Shown here: positions 1-7,252 of the stretch, piece after piece
Numbering within the stretch: the first letter of the stretch is position 1
Layout: every line of letters starts with the position of its first letter
Source: Lactobacillus sp. CBA3605
GTDB taxonomy: Bacteria > Bacillota > Bacilli > Lactobacillales > Lactobacillaceae
Assembly: GCF_002970915.1 (NCBI RefSeq)
Contig: NZ_CP027190.1
Span: forward strand, 1,178,001 to 1,242,000
Reading direction: 5' to 3'
DNA: 64,000 nucleotides
Notes under the pieces: model-generated
Database searches by the model: none
What the model was told of the DNA's origin: nothing
The model's input: only the letters and a program-made list of their open reading frames with translations
Position numbers and translations under genes: made by a program

Positions 1-823
1 GTCATTGGTTTTGCTGATTGGCTTTGGCACACTGGAAACCACTTTTTTAATCGCTAGTCTGACAAAGTTCATTCATGGTGGCTACCTTACCTTAGGGCTG
101 ACTTTGCTAATCTTTCTCGTGATGGTCACCTGGTATTTTGGCAATCGGCGCCGGTTACAGTACAACCGAGATGAGGAACAGGTCAGCCTACTAGATTATC
201 GTCATCAACTCACTCAGTTAAGTCACGATGACCGCTATCCCTTATTCGCAACCAATCTGGTCTATTTAGCCAAAGTTGATGCGCAATATCGGCTCAAACG
301 AGCGATTTTGTATTCCATCCTAGATAAGCAACCCAAACGGGCGAAAGTTTACTGGTTTATTACGATTAACGAAACTAATCAACCCTATGATTGTAACTAT
401 ACGGTTGATATGTTAGAAACCCGGAATATCGTCGAAGTGCAACTCAATCTTGGCTTCAAGAAATCGCAACATGTTAATATCTATTTGCGACGCATTGTCA
501 CCCACCTGATTGCCAACCGGATTATTGAACCACAACACCCACATTACGGGACCATCAAACACCGTCAAGTCGGTGATTTCAAATTCGTCGTCCAAAATCA
601 ACAACTGATGGATTTAACTAGCTATCCGAAGATGCACCAGCTGGATCGCTTATTAATCGGTGGTCGGGTCTTCTTACAAAACATTACACCCTCACCAGCC
701 GTTTGGTATGGCTTGGAGTTTAGTGATGTTCTTGAAGAAACCATTCCACTTTTCACCACACCTGCAACGGATACCACCCTCACTAATCACACCATTCGCC
801 ACCAGTTAAAACCACCCAAATAG
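1..823 (+). CDS. kup: Kup-family potassium uptake permease, C-terminal part
   Basis: This is the 3' part of a K+ uptake permease of the KUP/HAK family, cut by the left edge of the window; the frame stays open to base 2. About 270 residues remain. They comprise the last transmembrane helices (hydrophobic stretches near visible residues 1-20 and 30-45) followed by the long cytoplasmic C-terminal domain typical of Kup, which carries the pattern [20 protein letters not shown] and ends in a hydrophilic tail. Kup proteins import K+ with H+. A strong bidirectional hairpin follows the stop codon, so this is the last gene of its unit. The family call is firm; the true start lies outside the window. 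Confidence 0.9.
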   Translation, partial: SLVLLIGFGTLETTFLIASLTKFIHGGYLTLGLTLLIFLVMVTWYFGNRRRLQYNRDEEQVSLLDYRHQLTQLSHDDRYPLFATNLVYLAKVDAQYRLKRAILYSILDKQPKRAKVYWFITINETNQPYDCNYTVDMLETRNIVEVQLNLGFKKSQHVNIYLRRIVTHLIANRIIEPQHPHYGTIKHRQVGDFKFVVQNQQLMDLTSYPKMHQLDRLLIGGRVFLQNITPSPAVWYGLEFSDVLEETIPLFTTPATDTTLTNHTIRHQLKPPK

Positions 824-860
824 TCCATTTCAACACCTTTAATAACCGATGCAAAAATAG

Positions 861-906
861 TCACTTCAAGAATTTCGTAAGTTCTTGAAGTGACCATTTT
901 CTTTTA
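861..906. terminator. Bidirectional terminator hairpin (CAAGAA family)
   Basis: A 12-bp perfect stem, TCACTTCAAGAA (861-872) with TTCTTGAAGTGA (882-893), is followed by a T-rich tract. It lies between two convergent genes (kup and the AI-2E-family gene). It shares the core CAAGAA...TTCTTG with several other hairpins in the window. Confidence 0.85.
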
Positions 907-948
907 TTCATACTTTTTAAACGTGCTCTGATGGTTAAGGACAACTAA

Positions 949-1980
949 TTACTTTTTAGGTGCCACGCGTTTTTGTTCTGAATCCTGGACGCCAATAATA
1001 TCTAAGAAGAACGCCACAATCGGAATCCCGACAATCAACCCCCAAGCACCTAACAAGCTTTCCATAATAATCAGCGTAATAAAGGTAGCAAAGACGGGTA
1101 AATCAGTCCGATCGGCCATCAACCGTGGATGTAAGAAATAAGACTCAAAAGCATGCACGAGAATGACAAGCACGATAATTTCGGCAACGTAGACAACGCC
1201 TCCCGCGGCAAATGCTAGTAACGTCAACGGAATCATTGATAAGAGCACCCCAGCAACCGGGACTAGTCCTAGAATAAAGACAATGATCGACAGCACTAAA
1301 ATACTAGGCATGCCGATAATAAAGAACCCAACAGTCATTAAAACGGTGTTAATGGTACAAATAATCAATTGGGTCTCAATAATTTTGCCGAGAATTAAAA
1401 TGAATTTATGGGCTAAATAGTAGACATTTTTAAAGAACCGACTGAATTTTGAATTTAAGAACTGTCGGCCAAAGCTCATCATCCGGCCCCGGGTTAACGT
1501 GAAAATAAAGCTTAAAAAGATTGCGAGAATCACGTGTGTGAAGCCGGTCCCGACATGACTGATTTCTTTAACCCCAGTCACTAATAATGACTTGCTATTT
1601 TGAATTAACTCACTACTATGAATCGCTTTATTAATCCAAGTATCAATATTTTTATTCAAAACTGGATGGTGGGTAATCGCCTTTGCCAACATATCTGGAA
1701 TAACTTTTAGCTGTGCAATTAAAGTCGGCGCGGCGTAGGACAACGCCCCAATAAAAATCCCCAGCACCAAGATGTAGACGACAATGACCGCCAACCAATA
1801 CGGGAGATGGGTTTTTAAATTCAACCAATGACTCACTTTCACCCCTAAAAAGGCAAAAATCGTCGTTAATAAAATAACCGTCGCAAAGCCCCGCATTAAG
1901 TAAACGATGATCATTAAAAATATTAATGTTAAATAAAGCGTAATATCATCACGTTTTAAAAAACGACTTATTCGATCCAT
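949..1980 (-). CDS. AI-2E family transporter-like membrane protein
   Basis: A 343-residue polytopic membrane protein of the AI-2E exporter / PerM / YdiK superfamily. Features are an N-terminal helix pair, a long middle soluble segment (about residues 90-180) and a C-terminal block of helices with the family-typical GLVPVAGVLLSMIPLTLLAF and a PRLMADRTDLPVF-like motif. Members have been proposed to export autoinducer-2 or to act as Na+/H+ antiporters, so the substrate here is not known. I chose the ATG at 1980 because GGGGG lies 7 nt upstream; an upstream in-frame start at 2013 has no ribosome site. It stands alone, convergent with kup. The final residues are basic (KRVAPKK). Confidence 0.8.
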   Translation of the reverse strand: MDRISRFLKRDDITLYLTLIFLMIIVYLMRGFATVILLTTIFAFLGVKVSHWLNLKTHLPYWLAVIVVYILVLGIFIGALSYAAPTLIAQLKVIPDMLAKAITHHPVLNKNIDTWINKAIHSSELIQNSKSLLVTGVKEISHVGTGFTHVILAIFLSFIFTLTRGRMMSFGRQFLNSKFSRFFKNVYYLAHKFILILGKIIETQLIICTINTVLMTVGFFIIGMPSILVLSIIVFILGLVPVAGVLLSMIPLTLLAFAAGGVVYVAEIIVLVILVHAFESYFLHPRLMADRTDLPVFATFITLIIMESLLGAWGLIVGIPIVAFFLDIIGVQDSEQKRVAPKK

Positions 1981-2058
1981 GAACGAACCCCCAAATCTTT
2001 TGCTAGTTGTCATTATAGCATTGCCCGAAACTTAACGGGGACCCGGTCACTTCATCAG

Positions 2059-2087
2059 TTGACATTTAGCCCGAAAGCCAGTAAGAT
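2059..2087 (+). promoter_or_regulatory. Promoter of the Met T-box transcript
   Basis: A TTGACA box (2059-2064) is separated by exactly 17 nt from TAAGAT (2082-2087), just upstream of the T-box leader. This is a near-consensus housekeeping promoter. Confidence 0.7.
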
Positions 2088-2105
2088 AAACCATAATATT
2101 AGAGA

Positions 2106-2362
2106 ACGATTAAAAGATGAGTAAATCAGGTGACTGTCCAGCGAGTATCGGGTTGATGAAACGATATCAGGAATCTGTTTGAAGATGGTCTGGTTTAAAA
2201 GTTCGTAGCCTTGGCTACCGACATCACTGCCCGTTAACGCAGTTGCGGATTAATTGTAATCCGATTGAGGAAGTTAGTGCAAGCTAGCTTCGAACTCAGG
2301 TGGTAACCCGACCAACGTCGTCCTGATTGATTTAACGATCAATTAGGACGGCTTTTTTTGTT
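2106..2362 (+). promoter_or_regulatory. T-box leader, methionine specifier
   Basis: A tRNA-sensing T-box riboswitch. It shows a long Stem I, a T-box antiterminator element with AGGTGGTAAC around 2298, and an intrinsic terminator made of a stem starting near 2319 that pairs with the segment ending at 2350, followed by seven T residues. In the 3' side of the Stem I specifier loop, GAAG-ATG-G places an ATG triplet at 2184-2186, so uncharged tRNA-Met is the likely ligand. This fits the downstream methionine-synthase-like gene. The element class is clear; the specifier was assigned by eye. Confidence 0.85.
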
Positions 2363-2398
2363 CAAAAATAATTAATTTATAAGGAGTGTTATTTAATC

Positions 2399-3526
2399 AT
2401 GACAACTTTAACCCAATCAATTCCCTTTCATTACGATGTGGTGGGGAGCCTATTACGCCCAGCCAATCTCAAAAAAGCCCATACGCAACTCGCAGCTGGT
2501 GAAATAACTCCCGCAGCCGAACTAAGCCTACAACAAGCTGAAATTAAACGAATTGTCGCTGAACAGGTCAAACTAGGCTTGAAGGCCGTTACTGACGGTG
2601 AATTTTCGCGTAGCTGGTGGCATTTAGACTTTCTCTGGGGCCTCAACGGTGTTGCTAAATATGACTATCATCAGAGTTACAAGTTCAAAGGTGACCATAC
2701 CCGTACCGATAACGCTGAATTAACTGGTAAAATTGCTTTTAATCCCGACCATCCTTTTTTTGCGGCCTTCAGCTACCTCCAATCAATCGTGCCAACCGGC
2801 GTCTTGGCAAAACAAACGATTCCATCACCAACCATGCTGTTCCGTGATAATCGTAGTGACAATTGGGCGCAATTCTATGATAGCTGGGAAGCCTACCTGA
2901 CCGATTTAGCCCAAGCTTATCACGCCACGCTACAACACTTTTATGACCTGGGCTGTCGCTATATCCAACTTGATGACACCACTTGGGCTTTCTTAATTAG
3001 TAAACTCAATGATGACACTCTGACAGCAAGCGAACAGGCGCACTTCCATAAAATGGCAACCGATGCCGTGCAAGTCATTAACGCCAGTTTGGCTGACTTA
3101 CCGGCTGACTTAACGGTCACGACCCATATCTGTCGTGGCAACTTCAAGTCGACTTACCTCTTCTCGGGGAGTTATCAAGTCGTTGCTAAGTATTTAGGGC
3201 AATTGCATTATGATGGGCTATTCTTGGAATACGACAATGCTCGCGCCGGTAACTTCGATGTCTTAGACCAAATCTGGAACGGCGGTTTGCACAAACAACT
3301 GGTTTTAGGCTTAGTCACCTCAAAGTTTCCAGAACTCGAACAACCAGCCGACTTAATCGCCCGGATTAAGTCAGCGGCTACTAAAGTGCCTCTAACTAAC
3401 TTAGCATTATCAACTCAATGTGGCTTTGCCTCCACTGAAGAAGGTAATGAACTAACTGAAGCTGAACAATGGGCGAAGTTAGCCCTAGTCATTAAAACGG
3501 CTCAAACTGTTTGGACAAAAGCATAA
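2399..3526 (+). CDS. Cobalamin-independent methionine synthase-like protein (YxjG/YxjH family)
   Basis: A 375-residue protein resembling the C-terminal catalytic half of MetE, as in the YxjG/YxjH group. These proteins are thought to transfer a methyl group to homocysteine in methionine synthesis or recycling. Visible family features are the N-terminal DVVGSLLRP, VTDGEFSR, the YIQLDDTTWAFL segment, THICRGN (with the Cys/His expected to bind zinc) and a C-terminal LSTQCGFAS holding the second zinc Cys. The short length, lacking the MetE N-terminal duplicate, is normal for this group. RBS AAGGAG lies 11 nt before the ATG. The gene is single and sits directly behind a Met T-box, so it should be induced on methionine starvation. 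The methyl donor is not evident from the sequence. Confidence 0.85.
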   Translation: MTTLTQSIPFHYDVVGSLLRPANLKKAHTQLAAGEITPAAELSLQQAEIKRIVAEQVKLGLKAVTDGEFSRSWWHLDFLWGLNGVAKYDYHQSYKFKGDHTRTDNAELTGKIAFNPDHPFFAAFSYLQSIVPTGVLAKQTIPSPTMLFRDNRSDNWAQFYDSWEAYLTDLAQAYHATLQHFYDLGCRYIQLDDTTWAFLISKLNDDTLTASEQAHFHKMATDAVQVINASLADLPADLTVTTHICRGNFKSTYLFSGSYQVVAKYLGQLHYDGLFLEYDNARAGNFDVLDQIWNGGLHKQLVLGLVTSKFPELEQPADLIARIKSAATKVPLTNLALSTQCGFASTEEGNELTEAEQWAKLALVIKTAQTVWTKA

Positions 3527-3535
3527 CAATGTTAA

Positions 3536-3586
3536 AGGCATGTTGATTTTGAGTTAATTTTAACTCGCATCAACATGCCTTTTTTA
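3536..3586. terminator. Terminator hairpin
   Basis: A stem of AGGCATGTTGAT with ATCAACATGCCT (ending at 3580) is followed by a T run. It ends the methionine-synthase-like gene and also faces the convergent SMR pair. Confidence 0.85.
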
Positions 3587-3607
3587 TTTTGCTAATCATA
3601 ATTTTCC

Positions 3608-3991
3608 TTAATTGCGGGTCGTCCGTGAACGCCAACGTTTCCGCAGTGGATTGACTGACCGTGAATTGCTTGCTTTGACGGGGGCATTTAAGAGCACCAC
3701 ACCAATAATCACTGCCATGAAACCTAACAACTTCGTGCCACTCAAGACTTCGCCAAATGCGATAATCCCAATTAGCCCGGTAATAGCAGTCCCAACGCCC
3801 GCCCAAATGGCGTAACCCACACTCAGCGGGAGCTGTCGCAACGCCAATGAAAAGCTAAAGACGGCCAAACCGTACAACAACATGCCCGCAATACCAATCC
3901 AAGTATACTCAAACCCATTAGAAAGCTTCAATAAGCTTGTCCCTAAAATTTCAATTCCAATCGCTACTAATAACTGTAACCATGCCCGCAT
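3608..3991 (-). CDS. Small multidrug resistance (SMR) transporter subunit B
   Basis: A 127-residue four-helix SMR protein. The helix-1 glutamate that binds protons and cations is in IGIEILGTSLLKLSNGF, and helix 3 carries the typical WAGVGTAITGLIG. A basic tail of about 20 residues (KRWRSRTTRN end) extends past helix 4. It is the second gene of a pair, 16 nt after the other SMR gene. Such paired SMR genes (as in YkkCD or EbrAB) form heterodimers that export cationic drugs or guanidinium-type compounds driven by H+. No guanidine riboswitch was seen upstream. The substrate is unknown. Confidence 0.85.
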   Translation of the reverse strand: MRAWLQLLVAIGIEILGTSLLKLSNGFEYTWIGIAGMLLYGLAVFSFSLALRQLPLSVGYAIWAGVGTAITGLIGIIAFGEVLSGTKLLGFMAVIIGVVLLNAPVKASNSRSVNPLRKRWRSRTTRN

Positions 3992-4007
3992 CTGCGTCGA
4001 CCCCCTT

Positions 4008-4319
4008 TTAATGATTCAATAAAATTGCCCCGATAATAATTGCTACTAAGCCGCTAATCCGGGCCAAATTCAACCGTTCCCGATACACCACTACCGCTAA
4101 AATCACAGTTGCAAATGTGCCGAAACCAGCCCAAAGTGCATAGGTTATGCCTAATGGTAACGTCTGCATTGCTAACGTTACTAGGACTAACGAACTAAAA
4201 TACCCAATTAAAACCATCACGGTCGGTCCCAAGTTTCGAAACCCGTTCGCCTTTTTCAAGAAAAAGCTCCCAACAACTTCCATCACAATCCCAATAAATA
4301 ACAAACCGTATGCCATCAT
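4008..4319 (-). CDS. Small multidrug resistance (SMR) transporter subunit A
   Basis: The first gene of the SMR pair, about 103 residues with four transmembrane helices. The conserved Glu is in IVMEVVGSFFLKKANGF, and YALWAGFGTFATVILAV is the family signature of helix 3. The ATG at 4319 has GGAGG 5 nt upstream; a second ATG follows immediately, and an upstream TTG is part of the ribosome site. It probably pairs with its neighbour in opposite topology to make one pump. An inverted repeat at 4399-4434 lies about 80 nt upstream and may be the control site. Confidence 0.85.
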   Translation of the reverse strand: MMAYGLLFIGIVMEVVGSFFLKKANGFRNLGPTVMVLIGYFSSLVLVTLAMQTLPLGITYALWAGFGTFATVILAVVVYRERLNLARISGLVAIIIGAILLNH

Positions 4320-4398
4320 TAGCACCTCCAAATTTAAGCTGTCCTACCATTCTAATCGAAAATAATTCGCAAGGCAATCAAAAAGACACACCTGGATG

Positions 4399-4434
4399 AT
4401 TACATTTTGATGACAAACTTGATATCAAAATGTA
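4399..4434. promoter_or_regulatory. Inverted repeat upstream of the SMR operon (putative operator)
   Basis: Perfect arms TTACATTTTGAT (4399-4410) and ATCAAAATGTAA (4423-4434) flank a 12-nt centre. A second palindrome, TTGATATCAA (4418-4427), overlaps it. It lies between hlyIII and the SMR pair, both on the minus strand. It looks like a dimeric repressor site or a pair of alternative RNA hairpins; no regulator gene is adjacent. Confidence 0.4.
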
Positions 4435-4464
4435 AAACTCAAGTTTGACTTTGAAATTGGACGA

Positions 4465-4508
4465 CAAAAAAGCGCCAAGTCACCAAATTAGCTTGGTTAA
4501 CTCGTCGC
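4465..4508 (-). terminator. Terminator after the HlyIII gene
   Basis: An imperfect stem (4470-4485 with 4493-4508) ends in a run of U when read on the minus strand (4465-4470). It ends the HlyIII gene transcript. Confidence 0.65.
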
Positions 4509-4523
4509 TGTATTTTTAGACGT

Positions 4524-5162
4524 TTAAATATAAAAATAAATTGAAAAATACATTAAGGCGGTCCCAATCATCACCGCAACATGCCAGATCACATGTAAGT
4601 ATTTAATGTGGGGAATGCTGTAAAGTAAGGCCCCTAGCGTGAAAGCCACGCCCCCCGCAACTAACAGCCAAAAACCCGTTAGCCCTAAATTCAACCATAA
4701 CTGCCGACCACCAGCTAAACACATCCAGCCCATCAAGACATAAATCACGGTTTCAACCTTGTGTAGCCGGCCCGGCCAAACGGCATTAACCGTGATGCCA
4801 GCTATGGCGAGGCCCCAGATGGTCAACAGAATCGTCCAGCCTAGCCAGCCTTTAATTGCTAACAAACTAAACGGGGTATAGGTGCCCGCAATTAGGACAT
4901 AGACACCACTGTGATCTAAAATTCGAAAGACTTCCCGCGCCCGGGTAAAATACAACCCGTGAAACAACATCGAACACGTATATAATACGACTAACGAACA
5001 CCCATAAATCACAAAGGCCGTCCATTCCAACGCTTGTCCATCGTTATATGCTTTTAACATGAGAAAAACAAACCCAACAATACTTAAAATCAAGCCAATT
5101 CCGTGGGTCACTGAATTCAAAACTTCATTGGTTATTTGATAACGTCGTGATGGTTGTTGCAT
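4524..5162 (-). CDS. Hemolysin III (PAQR) family membrane protein
   Basis: A 212-residue seven-helix protein of the HlyIII/PAQR family. Conserved metal-site motifs are visible: NSVTHGIG in helix 1, SMLFHG, DHSGVYVLIAGTYTPF, and the C-terminal HVIWHVAVMIG with the HxxxH pair. PAQR proteins are membrane metal-dependent hydrolases or receptors; in Firmicutes their role is poorly defined despite the hemolysin name. The ATG at 5162 follows GAGGTG at proper spacing; an upstream GTG lies inside the ribosome site. It is a single gene with its own terminator. Confidence 0.85.
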   Translation of the reverse strand: MQQPSRRYQITNEVLNSVTHGIGLILSIVGFVFLMLKAYNDGQALEWTAFVIYGCSLVVLYTCSMLFHGLYFTRAREVFRILDHSGVYVLIAGTYTPFSLLAIKGWLGWTILLTIWGLAIAGITVNAVWPGRLHKVETVIYVLMGWMCLAGGRQLWLNLGLTGFWLLVAGGVAFTLGALLYSIPHIKYLHVIWHVAVMIGTALMYFSIYFYI

Positions 5163-5253
5163 GCTAATCACCTCAGATTTTCATTGTTTATAGCATACCA
5201 TCATATAGTGTTAATATCAACTTACCTAGTCAGTTAAACTAGATGATAAAAAT

Positions 5254-5598
5254 TTAAAGTTCAGCTTCCTCGGCATGCGCTGCGACCTGCTGAAAAATAC
5301 TAATAATATGTTTATCCGCTAGCTGATAGTGCACATTCCGACCATTGCGAGTCCCGACCACCAACTTTAATTGGCGTAAAACGGACAGTTGGTGTGAAAT
5401 ATTAGATTGGGTTAATTGTAACCCAGTCGCTAATTCACCTACGCTTAGGCTAGAGACGCCCAGCGCATACAGCATACGGGCGCGGGTCGGATCGCCTAAA
5501 GCCTTAAAGATAGCCGTAATACGGGCCAATTCATCGGTTTGAGGAATCAATTGATTTAATTTTGTCACCAGTACATCATGTTTTAATTCTGAATCCAT
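5254..5598 (-). CDS. ArsR/SmtB-family metal-sensing repressor
   Basis: A 114-residue winged-helix repressor. Helix-turn-helix residues lie around 52-78 (LSVGELATGLQLTQSNISHQ). The C-terminal helix carries D95, H97, H108 and E111. That spacing (D-x-H-x10-H-x2-E) matches the alpha-5 Zn/Co site of CzrA, except that the last His is Glu. No alpha-3N cysteine box is present. The protein should release its operator on binding Zn or Co and thereby derepress the divergent CDF exporter. I chose the ATG at 5598 (GGGAG 5 nt upstream); longer starts have no ribosome site and would overlap the operator. Confidence 0.85.
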   Translation of the reverse strand: MDSELKHDVLVTKLNQLIPQTDELARITAIFKALGDPTRARMLYALGVSSLSVGELATGLQLTQSNISHQLSVLRQLKLVVGTRNGRNVHYQLADKHIISIFQQVAAHAEEAEL

Positions 5599-5644
5599 AG
5601 GCACTCCCATTTTCTGATTGTTCTCGACATGTAATGGTGTTACA

Positions 5645-5690
5645 ATACACATGAACAGTCATTCATATGTATCTTCATTCATATTTAATT
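5645..5690. promoter_or_regulatory. SmtB/CzrA-like operator between arsR-type and CDF genes
   Basis: ATGAA (5651-5655), a 6-nt spacer and TTCAT (5662-5666) form the 12-2-12-type inverted repeat used by ArsR/SmtB repressors. A second TCATTCATAT copy follows at about 5675-5684. The site sits midway between the divergent repressor and exporter genes, so both are probably controlled. Confidence 0.65.
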
Positions 5691-5735
5691 ATAGCAATTC
5701 AACTTTCAAATTCAACTAAGTAGGTGGTTTTTATC

Positions 5736-6623
5736 ATGACCCATACTCATCAAGTCCAACAACAAACTAATGCCTTCAAAATCGGCATCAGCTTAAACGC
5801 CATTTTTATTGTTCTAGAAGCCAGTTATGGCTTTTCAAGCGGCTCATTGGCCCTCGTGGCGGATGCTGGGCATAACCTAAGCGATGTTTTAGGTTTGCTC
5901 ATCTCCTGGTTAGCCCTTTGGCTCGGTCAAAAAAGTGCGAACGCTAAGTATACGTATGGTTACAAGAGCTCTTCAATTCTAGCCGCACTATTTAACGCCG
6001 TCTTTCTATTAGTTGCAATTGGCGGTATTTCAGTAGAAGCCATTCAACGCCTCAGCAATCCTGGGCCCGTGGCCGAATGGGATGTGATTATCGTGGCGGC
6101 GATTGGGATTGTCGTCAATGGTTTCACGGCCTTACTATTTATGAAGGGCCAGCAACACGACTTAAATATCAAAGGCGCCTTTTTGCACATGGCAGCGGAT
6201 GCCGGTGTATCGCTTGGCGTGGTACTCGCTGGTTTTGTCATCTTAATGACTGGTTGGTATTGGCTTGACCCCGTGATTTCACTTTTAATCGCCCTCGTCA
6301 TTTTAGTGGGTACTTGGGGCTTATTGCGTGATGCGATGGCTTACTCCTTAGAAGCTGTCCCTAATAATATCGACCAAGCCGCTATTTATACGTATTTGAT
6401 GGCCCAGCCGAGTGTTCGTCAAGTGCACGATCTCCACATCTGGGGGATGAGCACGACGGAAACTGCCATGACCGTCCACCTTTGCCGGGCCACCTTAGCG
6501 GACAATAATGCTTTTCTTGAACAACTGAATAAAGAACTCAGCGACCAGTTCCCACTAACGCACATAACCATTCAAATTGAATTAGGTAAAGTCGATTACG
6601 AAACCACTGATAGTTCGATTTAG
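5736..6623 (+). CDS. Cation diffusion facilitator, zinc/cobalt exporter (CzcD/CzrB type)
   Basis: A 295-residue CDF exporter that moves Zn2+ (or Co2+, Cd2+) out in exchange for H+. The His-containing start (MTHTHQVQQQ) is followed by six transmembrane helices. The metal-site motif ADAGHNLSD is in helix 2 and HMAADAGVSLG in helix 5. A cytoplasmic C-terminal domain contains VRQVHDLHIWGMS, as in CzcD. The ATG at 5736 has AGGTGG 8 nt upstream. It is divergent from the ArsR-type gene across a shared operator, a standard zinc-efflux arrangement. A bidirectional terminator follows. Confidence 0.92.
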   Translation: MTHTHQVQQQTNAFKIGISLNAIFIVLEASYGFSSGSLALVADAGHNLSDVLGLLISWLALWLGQKSANAKYTYGYKSSSILAALFNAVFLLVAIGGISVEAIQRLSNPGPVAEWDVIIVAAIGIVVNGFTALLFMKGQQHDLNIKGAFLHMAADAGVSLGVVLAGFVILMTGWYWLDPVISLLIALVILVGTWGLLRDAMAYSLEAVPNNIDQAAIYTYLMAQPSVRQVHDLHIWGMSTTETAMTVHLCRATLADNNAFLEQLNKELSDQFPLTHITIQIELGKVDYETTDSSI

Positions 6624-6652
6624 ACTCACAATCGAGGGCATCGAACACAACG

Positions 6653-6701
6653 AAAAAATCACTGCAAGAATTAAGTTATATATTCTTGCAGTGATTTTTT
6701 T
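6653..6701. terminator. Bidirectional terminator (CAAGAA family)
   Basis: An 18-bp stem starts with AAAAATCACTGCAAGAAT and pairs with ATTCTTGCAGTGATTTTT. It has T/A tracts on both sides and lies between the convergent CDF gene and the folate operon. Confidence 0.9.
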
Positions 6702-6724
6702 GTCATCATTGAATCACACATACT

Positions 6725-7252
6725 TCAGTCAACTTGAATAATCCCCGCCGCCAATAGAAACATTTGTGTCACCACCGGACCGACAAAGGTAAAATCATGC
6801 CGATGTAAGTCAGCTGCAATGCGTGTCCCTAATGGCGACTGAGTTGGTAACTCATTATCCGGTGCGAGCATATGGAACGGCACCTGCGCTACAAAAGCCC
6901 ATAAATACGCCTCAAAACTCCCATATTGTCGTTGGACTTTAACAATGGCTTGCGCATCTTGAATAATCGCACGTAGCTTACGGCCATTATGCATCACGTT
7001 AGGCGCTTGTAATAACCGCTCTAAGTCGAGGTCATCATAGCCTGCCACCACTTCGACCCGCAGCCCAGCCATCTGCTGCCGTAAAACCGGTAACTGACTT
7101 GCAGCTGCTTGCCAACTTAACCCCACTTGAAAAATGCCAACAATTAGTAATTCAAATAACACATGGTCGTCATGCGTTGGGGTCCCAAAATATTGATGAT
7201 AATCATTAACACCAGTCGCTGCGAAATCATTAAAATCATCACTCGCAATCAT
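6725..7252 (-). CDS. DNA-3-methyladenine glycosylase I (Tag)-like protein
   Basis: A 175-residue protein of the Tag family, aligned through FGTPTHDDHVLFELL, FQVGLSW and the HNGRKLRAIIQDAQA segment. Tag removes 3-methyladenine from alkylated DNA. Several known Tag residues are absent. The position of E. coli Glu38 is Gly39 here, and the zinc Cys at the N-terminus and the C-terminal His/Cys pair are missing; Tyr16/His17 (Y18/H19) and Trp46 (W47) equivalents remain. It overlaps folP by 4 nt (ATGA) and is the last gene of the folate operon. Activity may therefore be altered. The family is clear, the function less so. Confidence 0.7.
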   Translation of the reverse strand: MIASDDFNDFAATGVNDYHQYFGTPTHDDHVLFELLIVGIFQVGLSWQAAASQLPVLRQQMAGLRVEVVAGYDDLDLERLLQAPNVMHNGRKLRAIIQDAQAIVKVQRQYGSFEAYLWAFVAQVPFHMLAPDNELPTQSPLGTRIAADLHRHDFTFVGPVVTQMFLLAAGIIQVD

